Positions 12,048-23,597 of a DNA stretch of 64,000 nt are shown piece after piece. Positions within the stretch are counted from its first letter, which is position 1. Each line of letters opens with the position of its first letter. The position numbers and the translations under genes were made by a program. The notes below the pieces were generated by a model. The model did not search any database, had not been told where the DNA came from, and worked only from the letters and a program-made list of their open reading frames with translations. The DNA comes from Eucalyptus grandis (Eukaryota; Streptophyta; Magnoliopsida; Myrtales; Myrtaceae), in NCBI RefSeq assembly GCF_016545825.1, contig NC_052613.1, positions 10,602,001 to 10,666,000 of the forward strand. The letters are read 5' to 3'.

Positions 12048-13831
12048 ATGAGGAAGCCTTGTTGCGAGAAGAAAGGGACGATGAACAAAGGGGCGTGGAC
12101 AAAGCAAGAAGACCAAAAGCTCATTGACTACATACATAAACATGGCGAAGGTTGCTGGCGCTCTCTCCCCCAAGCTGCAGGTAATTTCGTGCACGAGTTT
12201 TTGCATTTTTCCTCTCCGCGTCGCTTTGAAACAGCGGTGGGCCCAGAAACTTACGTTACGAGCGAAACATAGAAATTCAAGCCAGGATGTAGTATAAACT
12301 ATCTATGATATTGGCAAAGAATTGCACCGAGACAACTGAAACCAAGCTACACGTAAAATGTTGCAATGCATGTACACTTCCCTTACTTGCAAGTAATTCT
12401 CGAAACTCTTGAAAAACTGTAATGTATGGTTGAGGTTTCTCTTTTTTATTTTTATTTTTTATTATTTTTTTGGCTTATTTGGGGGGTTTTATATCTGGTT
12501 TGTTTCAGGTTTGCTGCGTTGTGGGAAGAGCTGTCGACTGAGATGGGTCAACTACTTGAGACCAGACCTTAAACGTGGCAACTTTGGTGAGGATGAAGAA
12601 GACCTCATCATCAAGCTGCATGCACTCCTCGGAAATAGGTGAGAGCGAGACAGAGATGACACTTTCTCTTCATGCACAGCTTCGGTCTTCGAGTATTTAA
12701 TGAGGTTTTCCGTATGCATGTTTAGTCATTGCACTGCTCATGATTATATACTTGTATACATAATTAGAGGGAAAAAGAAGCCTTTTTTTTTTTTTTTTCC
12801 ATTGGAAATGCCCCAGAACAAGAAGAAACAATGTGAGATATTTCAAGAGAGAAGAAAGAAAAGCTCATTCTGGACTTGCTTTGGTATTCTTTGTTGATAA
12901 GTAGCATAATTATTGGGTATTTCATTAGACAAGATTGGCATTTGGTCTTCGCAAGTGTCAAGTCTGAAGAGCTTCACTGCTAAAATTAGAAGGTCGCTTT
13001 GAAAGTTAATAATCGACAGTTCAAATGGCAGAACAAAACGGAAGCTTTAGTAGTTTCGTTTCAGTAGACTAACAAGAAAGTACTCTGGCCTACTTAAGGT
13101 GCAATCCTTTTTCAAACTGAGCCAAAAGCTTCCAACTCCTCGTTCTGTTAGCTCACCACTGTAGTTTTTAGGACACTTGCATAAATTATTGGGACCTGCC
13201 GTCGGATTGAGCGATAGCTTTCGTTTTTCCGCGTTCTCGGTTGAACAACGTTAAATGATTCAACTATCTACTAAAAGTAAACGAAATGATTTGACAATGA
13301 TGTGGCCAAGTGGATAAAATTTTAACTGACAAAAATTTTTGTGTCCGTGTGTGTTTTGGAAATGTGAAATCCTTGTGCTCCTGATTGTTGAACAATCTAT
13401 TCGTACAAAAAGTACTAATCCCGGTGCAACAATCCATGTTCTGTTGACTCAGGTGGTCCCTCATTGCCGGAAGATTACCGGGACGGACAGACAATGAAGT
13501 GAAGAATTACTGGAACACCCACTTGAGAAGAAAACTCATGCAGATGGGGATTGATCCAAACAATCATCGGCCCCGACCTGCTGTCTCTGTTCCGAACAAA
13601 TCGGTCGGGTCAGACCATAGTTCAACGTGCAAACCCGAGAACTCGCAGGAAGAAGAAGACATAGGCTCTGTGCTGCAATGCTCGAGTAAACCCGAGAGCA
13701 ATACTGGCTTCCTGCCCGACCTGAATCTCGAACTCACAATAGGGCCCCCGTTGATCGAAGAGCGACTACAGTTATCGCACATAGACTCTACTCAACTTAG
13801 TTTCTCAAATTTTTCGACAGTTATAAGCTGA
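12048..13831 (+). CDS. R2R3-MYB repressor (subgroup 4 / FaMYB1-MYBC2-like), gene 1
   Basis: Three exons, 12048-12180, 12509-12638 and 13453-13831, join to 213 codons with GT-AG introns in phases 1 and 2, the canonical R2R3-MYB positions. The start is the [13 protein letters not shown]2 covers about residues 13-61 (W17, W37, W57) and R3 about 66-112 (F70, W89, W108). R3 carries the bHLH-contact signature D76-L77..K80...L84......L91...R95, expected for partners in MYB-bHLH-WD40 complexes. After R3 comes a C1-like GIDPNNHR (120-127), then an EAR-type repression core LNLEL at 178-182 within [12 protein letters not shown]. There is no terminal TLLLFR-type motif. The likely role is a nuclear repressor of anthocyanin, proanthocyanidin or phenylpropanoid genes. 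Clade placement is by motif, not by tree. Confidence 0.9.
13479..13499 (+). promoter_or_regulatory. Predicted miR858 target site in MYB gene 1
   Basis: The codons for P-G-R-T-D-N-E-V align with miR858: by hand, mismatches at miRNA positions 17 and 21 and G-U pairs at 1, 5, 14 and 20. Positions 9-12 around the slicing site are perfectly paired. miR858 is known to target this R3 region in other plant MYBs; cleavage here is inferred. Confidence 0.6.
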
Positions 13832-14602
13832 TGGCTAAATTGTCCGGGTGCAATTTGAGATCATCTGATCTGATGAGATGAGACTTTTGTTATCAAAACG
13901 ATTCGCTCACAGCAAGCACGAGTGGAAACATGGTAAAAGAATTTTTTGACATAGCTCATTGTCACACGTTCCTTATCATGGGGGACGTAAAAACCCCATT
14001 TTTCTTTGGTTTGTAGGGTTTAGTCTCAAAGTTAAACTTTGAGACTTCTAATTGTGGATCTGTGATCCACAAGAGTCCATTTGAAAAGCTTTGCATGGGC
14101 AGGAAAGCATTTTACCTAAGCCTAACAAATCTTAAAAACTCAACATCCACCGACGTACATGATTAAGCCTGTGAGTACGGGCGCTATTAAGATGCTCTAA
14201 AATCATATAAAAGTATCCGAACCTGTAAATGTGAATAGAAGATCACTTGGGCTTTCAGTATAATCCGATTATTTTCTCTTCACATGAAGGGCTCAAGAGA
14301 TTTCTTTCACCTTAGTTATCTTCAATTTCATTTGCGTCTTTAAATGCGGAAATATATATTCTTCCCCTCTATATATTCTTCCTTCCCATACAGACACAAG
14401 GGCAAAGTCAAAAAGAATCAAAACGAGCAACGTATTCCAAGCAATTGTATAAACATGGCGGGGATTGTCAGGGCAGCTTTTGATTATCTTATAGAACCCC
14501 ATCCTAGGAAATTATCGAAACTCGGTCCCCAAAAGTCACTCAATGACTAGGAAACCATTTCGAAGATAAGGGGCAGATCTGGAAGTTTGCTGGAAATATT
14601 GT

Positions 14603-14634
14603 CAGAGAGAGTCAGAGAGAGAGAGAGAGAGAGA
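14603..14634 (+). repeat. GA-rich microsatellite
   Basis: Interrupted AGAGAG/GTCAGAGAGA run. Confidence 0.85.
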
Positions 14635-14981
14635 AAGAAAGAGGAAAAATAATGCTCTCGTGTGAGCCAAAAGACTGCAACAAAAATCTACGTCTGGGTT
14701 CGGCATTCCCTCCCATGAACTAATAAAATAGCTAAAATCAATGCGTGACATATTAAACATCGTCTGTTAAAATCATCTTTACCAGATTCCTGCTGGATGC
14801 TTGAGCCCATCGACTTTTATTTGCGTACTTATAAAGCGTTACATCACCTTACAATCAATTTGGTAGTTTGAATTTTAATTAAGCTAAAAATCACTTACTC
14901 AACATATCTAACGAGAAATAATTTGTTATTCAGAACATTAACTATAAACGATGTGGACAAGAGCAAAGTGTTAGAAAACGT

Positions 14982-15001
14982 GTATATATATATATATATA
15001 T
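14982..15001 (+). repeat. TA microsatellite
   Basis: Ten TA units in the inter-MYB spacer. Confidence 0.9.
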
Positions 15002-17134
15002 TTTGTAATAGCTTAATCGATGCTCCGGTGGAACTCGTTAAATAAATCCATAGAGCATTACAAGGGTTTAATGGCAAATGTTCGAAGGAAAAAAGACAAT
15101 TCTCGTGAAACCGTAAGCGTGACATTTTCCTGGCGAAGGTCAAAAGACATTTGGAAGTCCCTAGTAAAAACCAAACGTTCAAAGGAGCAACTTCCAACAT
15201 CACATGAAGGTGTTAGGAACAGTTCGTGCCTAGCAGTTTTCAATGTCACTTCGAGAAATCGTGAATGGACAGCCGGTGGAGACTCTGCCCGTCCATTTGG
15301 TTTGAAAAAGCTTCGACCAACCACGGTTCTCTCCGAAGAGATAAATTATTATAGATATATATATATTCAAAATTGGAATTAAATGCCAACCTCACTTGGG
15401 AAATGGGAATGTTCATCTACCGTTCAAGACAAAAAGGCGCCGGGCCTCACCAGATGTTCCTTTCTCTGCGATTGCTGCGTTTCTTGATTTGTAAATTTAC
15501 GTTTGATGCCACCCGCATTTAATTTCGTCGTTCTCGCTTTGACACTTTTAGGGTTTTTAAATATGGAGGATGTAGGCCTAGCTAAGCTATAGGTTTGGAA
15601 AAGAAAATAAATGTGACGCAAGACTTTCCACAGACATTGGTCCACAAATCCGTTTTGTATAATTAGGTTTCGGAATACAAATGACAGTTAGATTTCATTT
15701 TGGAGCTACCACATGTTCATTTCCATGCATCCTTCAAGACCCCTCCTTTTTTTGTCCTTTTTATCTATTAACTATTCGAATATCTTTAAGAGAATTTATC
15801 TTTTAAACAGTATTAATGAAATGTAATTATGGGTCATCATGATTTTTTTAATTTTATGGGAAGCTATGGAGAGAATTATACAGTTCCGCTAAGCAACCTG
15901 AGTCCCATAAACTTTTTGATCGATTTTTGTTTCTTCGATAATCGGCATATATTTTTCTTTTAAAATATCTATTTTAAATTAGTTTTAGTCTTTCAACATT
16001 TGGTACACAAAATTATTATTTTACATATAGATTCCATAGTTGGGTTAGATAGGTCATAAGGAATCCGCAGGAGATCAATTGCTATGTATTCTCCTCATCA
16101 TCCTGCACGTTTTCTATGCATAATTTTCCTCTACCAAAGCAGTTGAAAATGACTAAGAAACCATCAGAAAAAATGGCTATTGAAGTTTTTCCAACTAATT
16201 TTCTCCATGGGTTGAAGGAATGCTTTTTCAATTTATTTTGGCTAGGAAATTTAACCGACTGATTCAGGGTGTTCATTCTAGTGATTAATATGCTCTAATT
16301 AACATGATTTTCTTGTAGATTGAGGATTAATTATTGTGAACAGCAGAATAATTTTCGTGGAGATGCTCAAAAATAATTTCCTCCATTATTGGGGCTATGT
16401 TACACACGGTTCGCATGTAAAAAGATGAAGTCTTTAGATACCATTAATTGATTTGTGATGGTAAAGTTCTTGTTTTCAGGGTCAATCAAATGCATTAAAG
16501 AATTTGCAGTGCTCCAAACCTTGCATCAACCTCACTAGATTATATATAATGTGCATAAATTGTGAGATTTGTGAAATCACTACTAATTATTTCAGCTTAA
16601 GTTATTAGAGGAATGTGTCATTTAATGTTTAAATATTTATTCACGCTTCCTCATGTTTAGTCTGATCTTTTTTACTAATACTACATATGGAAATATTTCA
16701 TTGTGAGACAAATAGGGATTTCGAAATATTCAAACTTAGGACCTTTTACTCCGGTACCATGTAATATTACTACTGAATGTTCTAAAAACTTAAGTTATTA
16801 AAGAAACATGTGATTTAATATTTAAATATTTTATTCTTGAGTTGAAATCTTCGAAGTTCTTATTTGTCCCCTAATTAAGCAAATGTCCAGCTTATACATG
16901 ATGGGGAGTATTAAAATATTTCTATACTATATCACATCTTCATTTAACAATTTAAATTTTTATTATGAAATCTCATATATACAGTACTTAATATTATACA
17001 AACATAAACCATGAAAATTGGAATTTACCTGAAAAATACCATCCGTTCAAGGAAAAAGGACTTAAATCAATCCTAAGCCTAGCGATCATCTCGCTTAATC
17101 AAACTTGATTTGTACCATCAAGTGGGATCAGGTA

Positions 17135-17413
17135 TCTCTCTCTCTCTCTCTCTCTCGGATTTTTCAACCATATGTCTTTTTTTTTTAACCAACCGTATGT
17201 CTTTGATATATCTAGAAAATCTCCAATTGACAAGTCAACTTCATGTACTTCACGGCGCCCTTGTGTTCTGTGCTACTTTCACAGCCCCACCTTTTATGTA
17301 GCTGAAAATCATATGCTCCTCTAACCTCCTGCTTTCTTTCTCTTCCCAGGAGCACACCCACCACTCTCTCTCTCTCTCTCTCTCTCTCCCTCCCTCTCTC
17401 TCTCTCTCACATA
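17135..17413 (+). promoter_or_regulatory. Promoter-proximal region and leader of second MYB gene
   Basis: Two pyrimidine microsatellites, CT at 17135-17156 and a longer CT tract at 17364-17408 interrupted by CCCTCC, lie upstream of the ATG at 17414. No clear TATA box is visible. The second tract sits at nearly the same place as the CT tract of MYB gene 1, so the leader was probably duplicated with the gene. Confidence 0.45.
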
Positions 17414-18345
17414 ATGAGGAATCCTTGTTGTGACAAGCAAAAGACCAACAAAGGAGCTTGGTCCGAGCAAGAGGACCAGAAGCTCATCGACTACGTCCAA
17501 AAGCACGGTGAGGGTAACTGGAATTCCCTGCCAAAAGCTGCAGGTAAACTTCTGTCCCCAATAGAATAGAAGAAGCCGAAAACAAGAAACATAAGTAAAA
17601 AAAAACGCGCATGTTTGTACGATTCTGTGAGCGTATTGAGATATAGAGCATGAGAAGTCCTTGAAGTTGCTTTCTTTCTCACTAGCCCTAATCATACTTA
17701 CCCTAATTATGCCACCCAGAAAAATTGTCAGTTATGTTAACGCTCTTGTTTTGATTGGAATAGGATTGCTTCGCTGTGGAAAAAGTTGTAGGCTAAGATG
17801 GCTGAACTATCTGAGGCCCGACCTTAAAAGAGGGAACTTTGGTGAGGATGAAGAGGACCTTATTATCAAGCTCCATGCTCTTCTAGGGAACAGGTTAGTG
17901 TGATTAATAACCTAGAAAATCAAAAGCAAATTCGTTCTGATCATACTAAAGTCGACATCGAAATAATCAGTTCATCCAAAAGCTGACGCAATATTGCTCC
18001 GTAAATTGTCTTTCTAGGTGGTCTCTCATAGCCGGAAGATTGCCCGGAAGGACAGATAATGAAGTGAAGAACTATTGGAACTCTCATCTACGGCGAAAGC
18101 TACTAAGCAAAGGCATCATTCACCGCCGACCATCAGCAGCAAAAATCAAATCCTCGACTGAGGATAAGACAGTTCATCAGTCAAGTGCAGCAATCTCCAT
18201 CAAAGAAAAAGGAGTATCACCAGATGGTGATCGTTTGGACCTCAAGCTCGGGGTGTCCGGTGGTCCGGCAAAGCACTCGAAGCATGCTCAAAGCAAGGAG
18301 ATTAACGGGGGGAAACCGTATACTACGTTACTATTGTTTAAATGA
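17414..18345 (+). CDS. R2R3-MYB repressor, MYBC2/MYB27-like (EAR + TLLLFK), gene 2
   Basis: Exons 17414-17543, 17764-17893 and 18018-18345 give 195 codons, with introns of 220 and 124 nt at the same phases (1 and 2) as gene 1. The start is [10 protein letters not shown]2 has W16, W36, W56; R3 has F69 and W88. The bHLH signature D75-L76..K79...L83......L90...R94 is intact. The C-terminus holds an EAR core LDLKL (160-164) and ends exactly with TLLLFK (190-195), a variant of the TLLLFR repression motif known from MYBC2, MYBL2 and MYB27-type repressors. The C1 GIDP motif is replaced by GIIHRRPS. R2 has GNW where gene 1 and most relatives have GCW. Expected role: nuclear repressor of flavonoid MYB-bHLH-WD40 activity. 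Exon 2 is nearly identical in protein to gene 1, indicating tandem duplication. Confidence 0.92.
18044..18064 (+). promoter_or_regulatory. Weaker miR858-like site in MYB gene 2
   Basis: This is the same codons as the gene 1 site. By hand it has mismatches at miRNA positions 16, 17, 20 and 21 and G-U pairs at 1, 5, 8 and 14, so pairing is clearly poorer. Regulation is possible but less likely than for gene 1. Confidence 0.4.
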
Positions 18346-18544
18346 TTGTTTACATAGACTTTATGACCTGAGATATGGGTTGAGGTTTTAGTGTGCTTCC
18401 CTTATCTACAAGTTTATCTAACTCTGATAATTGGGTGAAGAAAGAAAAACCCAACATGTGTGTAAGTTATTTGCATGCTTTCTCCTTCCACAAATATTGC
18501 AGAGGATGGAGCTATGCATGTGGGATTTAGAGGCATTATTATGT

Positions 18545-18550
18545 AATAAA
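18545..18550 (+). terminator. Possible polyadenylation signal of MYB gene 2
   Basis: AATAAA about 200 nt after the stop codon, followed by T/G-rich sequence. Confidence 0.4.
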
Positions 18551-20450
18551 TGTAATGGCGTGTGTTTGATGTGAATCTTGAATTTCAATTTGCAGGAAAA
18601 TCTTGTACTGCACACAGGTCGGTCTATGCATGTGCATGATACAGATTCCTTTTCCAGGAGACGACCTATTGATCATTTAATTTTCTAAGATGGCACGCCT
18701 AGAGATAGGTGAATGAGAAGTGTGCATAGTAAACCCTCAAGGGTAACGGAGTTAATTGAGGTTTTTGGAGATTTCCAACTCAGAATTCCGAATTCAGTTG
18801 TTCTATTCCCACTTGCATGCAAACTGCTCTTGTAGGGAAACTTAGAAAGGCCAAAGACTCAAACTTAACTATTTCATATAACTTGTAGGGTGTCTTATAA
18901 ACCTTCCGAGAGTCAGACCTCTAAGCTCGTATTCTAGATCATTTAAAAAAAAAAAAACTAAAGAAAAGAAAAGATACATGTGCATTTTCATCCACTATCG
19001 GTTTGCTATTAAAATGTGCCTTAGCAAGTGAGAGTGGAGAAAACTTCTTGAAAGTCTTCGCATTCATGATTATAAACCCATTTGTGGATGCTGTAGGAAA
19101 ACGTCGCACGATTGTTTCCAGTCAATAAGCCAAGCAAAAGCAAAATCGGTGATGACCCTGAGGGCAGGACAATCATTCTTTTGACCGCGGCAGTGGGTGA
19201 AGAGAAAAGGAGTTGTGTGCACAAGAGAGAGAGAGAGAGAAAGAAATAGAGCACTTGCTGTAAAATTGCATTTACAGCCGGTTCACAAACAGGGATAATA
19301 TTATAAGCCTGTTATGTAATAGTTATTACGCTGTAATATAATAGAACTGTAAAATTTATTAAGTTGCTTAGTTTAAGTAATGCAATACCTTTTACACCGT
19401 ACGGTTTTATGAATGACATATGCAATAAGATGAAAATAGTCTTCGATTTCCCAAATTACCCCTATAATCCACATTATAGGGAATATAACGATTACTAATT
19501 TATAGTCAATCACCATTATTCATGAGTTTGATACCACATATAAATCAATAGATATATAATTTCGCATTCAAACATTTTGCTACACGCATGATAACGTGGA
19601 AATAAATATTACATCATAGCAATGGCACCTAATACTAAGCAACTAATATGAATCGTGATGTCCTTTCTAGGGTACTGCAAGTCTCTTTATCAGTTTCTAT
19701 ATGTGCTCTACATATCATGCAAGTCTTTTACTTGTCATTCAGTGATAAACATAAAATTCTCGAGATCAGTGGCGAACATAGCCACTAAGATCATGACGAG
19801 CAAAATATATAAATTTACATGCGATTTTTTAGATTATGTTATATACTTGCAAAAGAAAAATTGCACCAATTACCACAAGAGGTCGGAGAGAGCGGCCCTG
19901 CGAGTCATCGTTGGTACCTCCATACTACTGCTTGTGCCCCCGAAAACTTGTTGCTTTTGCTGAAACAGGTAATTGTGGTTTTAGAATTAGCGGACTACCT
20001 TGCCGTACTTACGCATGCATGTATGAGATCAAATAATCTTTTTCTATATGATATAATGGCCTTGTGGCTCCCATAAGACACATTTTATCTTGAGATCCAC
20101 GGTTTGAACAAGTTATTTTTGTACAGATTAATCGGATATTCCAAGGTACACTTTTTAAATTACTAAAACCGATTTAAAAAATTACAATAGGGTGCTCGGC
20201 ATGACTATCATGGAAAATCTAGGCTTTATAGGCCATCATGCTATAATTATGGCCCTTAACCACCGGGATCTGCTTAAAATAATCTTCGTCTTCTCATTAA
20301 AGGTACACTTTTTAAATAATCTTCATATCAAGGCTTCGTTTTTCTTTGTTCGATTGCTTCTTTGTGGGTAGCTGCCATTTCGTGGTGGTAGTCTCTTATC
20401 AGACCGGCAGAAGTTGGTGCTCCTTCGCCAATTTCTGCCCAGTGCATTCC
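18551..20450. other. Intergenic spacer
   Basis: No gene recognised. Contains an A-run (about 18945-18957) and a short GA tract (about 19224-19240). The overlapping frames at 19655-20076 are AT-rich chance openings. Confidence 0.5.
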
Positions 20451-20453
20451 TAA

Positions 20454-21348
20454 GTGTCAACTCAAAGTGGATTTGCAATAGACTTTTTGCAGCTTTGCCG
20501 TGCAACGGTGACGGAAAATCCGCCTGACCTCGTTAGTAGAGCGAGAAGTTCTATCACCAACTTTTCTCGCCAAATATCAGGAAGATCAAGCAAGAAAAGA
20601 GATCTTTCTGGCCAGGAGTTGGGGTACTGTCATAAACTGAACTGCCATTTTTTTTTAGAATTTTTTTTTGGTGGAGTGAGTATTAAAATTAAGAGCAGAT
20701 GAATTTATAGAAAACAATGGGTGGATACAAACTAATTTATGCAGTTCCATCTATATTTGAATATTAAATTGTTCCCCGAATCTTCCATGACCTCTCTACA
20801 ACCCTATATTGTAAGTTCTAACGCTTCCATCTAGCTTTACACCATTTTTCAAAGAGGTGGTCAATGATGTTTGATTATTTTTGTGCCCAAAATGTGGTCA
20901 GTCTATCTATGACTATGACAATGTCTTGCTTTCATGTTCTTTCTACTTTGGTTTTCCATTCAAGAATCAGAATTCTCTTGCAGAACAACATGATTGTAAA
21001 TACATAACAAGGGAAAGTCGATGATTTTCAACGCACTGCCAAATGAAGCATCAGAGATATTTAAGCAAATGGATCGTGTTGAACATCTGATTGGAGTCCG
21101 GCATATAGCTTAGATATATCGATTCTACATGTGAGTGTTGATATACCTAGCACTATCCAATGCATCCTTCTTATTTTGCAGAGTAAGTTCAGACACTAGA
21201 AGGTCCTTGCGAGCTCATCGAGAGAGCACCACATATTCTCGGACACCAAATAGGGTTTGTGCAGGGAAGATGCTTTGAACTATCAGGACAGTACCTTGGT
21301 CCACCAAACATTCCGTCAAGTTGAAAGAGGAAATGAGATGAATTTGGT
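20454..21348 (+). pseudogene. Exon-like fragments of unknown origin
   Basis: Three separate stretches read like protein: about 20454-20620 (AIDFLQLCRATVTENPPDL then SRARSSITNFSRQISG), about 21012-21110 (NALPNEASEIFKQMDRVEH then LIGVRHIA) and about 21190-21323 (LEGPCELIERAPHILGHQI then GFVQGRCFELSGQYLGPP). Each is bounded by stops, and I cannot build a consistent spliced frame or name a family. They may be exons or relics of the same gene as the 23.3-23.6 kb exons. Confidence 0.25.
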
Positions 21349-21458
21349 AAGCTTTTCTTATTTATTCATTTTCTATTTGCAGTTTTGAGTCTTCAGTGGT
21401 AGTTGCATGTGATTTTAGCCGCTCAACCAAAGCGTATCCTCATAAGGTGCGACCTTCT

Positions 21459-21461
<3 letters not shown>

Positions 21462-21501
<40 letters not shown>
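21462..21501 (+). repeat. GA microsatellite
   Basis: About 20 uninterrupted GA units. Confidence 0.95.
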
Positions 21502-21503
<2 letters not shown>

Positions 21504-22052
21504 CTTTTCATCTACCATTCAAGATAAAGATGTCTGCGCGTGCATGTCTGCTTGCAGTTCCATCGGAAGGACCTATTCACGCTTAGGTCATGGTTCGCAC
21601 TTTAGAATAGTTTATATATTTATTACCAACTTAATAGGTTAATTAAATCGAGGAATATTAAAAATTCGCGTCATTGACACGTTGAGGAAAATGAAGATTG
21701 CAGCTGCGGAAAAATGATTTCCTTGGTGTAAGCTTCCGACATGAGTTTGATTTTGAGGAGCACATTGTCAAAAGTAAGAGCTAAATGCCTTTTTGACGAA
21801 TCCTTGTTTTTGCATTTAACAAAAGTATGTGGTCCCTGAACTTGTTGTGTTTTTTCAGTTTAGTCCTCAGAGTGCTTTTTTGACTTGGGTTGCCCGAACT
21901 TCCTAAAATTTCTACACTAGCTCAGAAAAATGATAGCACAGACAAAAGAGAGATTATTTGTGGATTGGCTTTCAATTAGTATATTGATTATGACAAAGAA
22001 GTTCGTAAGTTAAACAATGGCTAGCCAAATAGAGGGGGAGAGATTTTTTGAG

Positions 22053-22657
22053 CGAAAAATTGCCTGAAAAGTTAAAAACCTATTGCATTTTTATCAATTT
22101 AGTCATAATCCTTTTGATTGTGTTAATTGAATTCATTTGGCCAATTTGGCCAAAAATCAATGACATGAGTGCCGATCTCCTAAATGGCACAACCATTATT
22201 GACATTGACAATTTTTAGTAATATTTTAAATTTTTTGAATTTTTTGATATTTTGTTTTTTTTTCTTTCTTTTTCCTTCTTTTTCCACCGGTCATTGAGCC
22301 TCGGCAACTAGCCAGAGGCAACCACCGGCGAGGGTTGCCCTTGCCAAAGGCCAACGAGGACCGAGCTGCTAGAGTAAGAGGTGCAGGCGGGATTACTCAT
22401 CTTGCAAGCCATTTGATTCCAAATCAGCTTTCAAGGAGAGAAGCTTGAGCATCGGTTCCTCATCTGATTTGGGGGAAGAGATGTGGCGACTAAGGCTTGT
22501 TCAGCGTAAGTTGACCTCCCTGGAGTCACCTGGTCCTCGCTCGGCCTTGGAGTCGGTCCTCACTCTGCCCTCGCTGGCCTCGGGTGACCCTCACTGGTAG
22601 TTGCCTTTGGCCGATTGTTGGCCATCACCAAGGCCGACAATCGGCGGAGGAAGAAGG

Positions 22658-22688
<31 letters not shown>

Positions 22689-22940
22689 ATAAATAGAAAA
22701 TTAAAAAAATAATATATATATATATATATATATATATTATCTAAAATTGTTCACATCATCGTGTTTGTCCTAAGTGGTACAACTAACAACGTCCATATCA
22801 ACGATTTCAAATTAAAATTGGTTGAATGGACTCAATTAATAAAACGTGAAAATGTTAAGGGTTCAATTGACATAACTAAAAGGTTTAGGTATGAATTAAT
22901 AAAAATGTGATGGGTTTATGATTTTTCAAATAATTTTTCT
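22053..22940. mobile_element. MULE-type MITE
   Basis: The ends are related inverted repeats: left CGAAAAATTGCCTGAAAAG, inverted right CAGAAAAATTATTTGAAAAA, and similarity continues inward (TTTTTATCAATTTAGTCATA versus TTTTTATTAATTCATACC). Flanks are TTTTTTGAG (22044-22052) and GTTTTTGAG (22941-22949), eight of nine matching. Inside are a GC-rich CTCGGC/CCGGCG core, an A tract and a TA microsatellite at about 22711-22738. No transposase. Confidence 0.75.
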
Positions 22941-23283
22941 GTTTTTGAGTGGTTTTTAAACAACTGTACATTGTTGATTACATTCACCGTTAAAAAGTTA
23001 TTATGCGAAGAGCAATATTTTCCTCCAACTTTGGTTGAAGAAAAATCTCTCCAACCTTATCTTTGATGGGGGTTACAAGTTGTAGACACGACTTATATGA
23101 AAATTTAACCAAAATTAAATAAAGGTAATGTCCATGCCTAGAAGCCACCAATCAAAATATGTGGCGGGATAGTTGGAGGAAAAACACGACTTTTCCATAA
23201 TTAAAAATTATTCTTTTCCTTTCGTGTTCGACACACCCTTTTAGGTGGTACAAAGGGAAAACCATGATTTGCTCTAGTAGACA

Positions 23284-23597
23284 TTCTGGCCCACATTACA
23301 TATGAGAGAACCATTTATTTGTAACCGCGGTTGGGAAGATAGCGTTCTGTTGTTCAGTTCTGATATCTTTCTTAAGCTCCTTGGGAGTTTTTTCTTGAAA
23401 AGAAGCTCAACCAAGATTCCGGTATTACTCTCTCCTCCTTTCTGGATAGGCAGTTGTGAGAACTCAAGCTTAATAATTCGTGCTAACACTGGATGCAGAT
23501 TGTTAATGGAAGGCTCATCCTGGCATATTTGCAGAAGCTAGAGGACCTAGAGAGGCTGCTGACTCGTGAGAAAATGAGCAGCGCTACTTTCGCTTGA
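23284..23597 (+). CDS. Possible last two exons of an unrecognised gene
   Basis: An open frame reading SDIFLKLLGSFFLKRSSTKIP ends at a GT donor after 23421. A 77-nt intron (23422-23498) with a GCTAAC branch-like motif and GATGCAG acceptor follows, and the last exon 23499-23597 continues in phase 0 as IVNGRLILAYLQKLEDLERL then LTREKMSSATFA and a stop. Phase agreement, short intron and the amphipathic leucine-rich helix make a real 3' gene end plausible. I do not recognise the family, and the upstream exon border (about 23284) is a guess. Confidence 0.35.

Larger units (their letters stand above)
13832..17100. other. Spacer between the two MYB genes
   Basis: About 3.3 kb without a recognisable gene. 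It holds a GA-rich microsatellite (14603-14634), a TA microsatellite (14982-15001) and AT-rich sequence. The open frames at 15020-15382 and 15058-15324 lie opposite each other, have no family hallmarks and are not supported. Confidence 0.5.

Noticed and set aside
15020..15382. 120-codon open frame between the MYB genes
   Set aside because: Fully overlapped by a minus-strand frame; no domain, no splice or promoter context.
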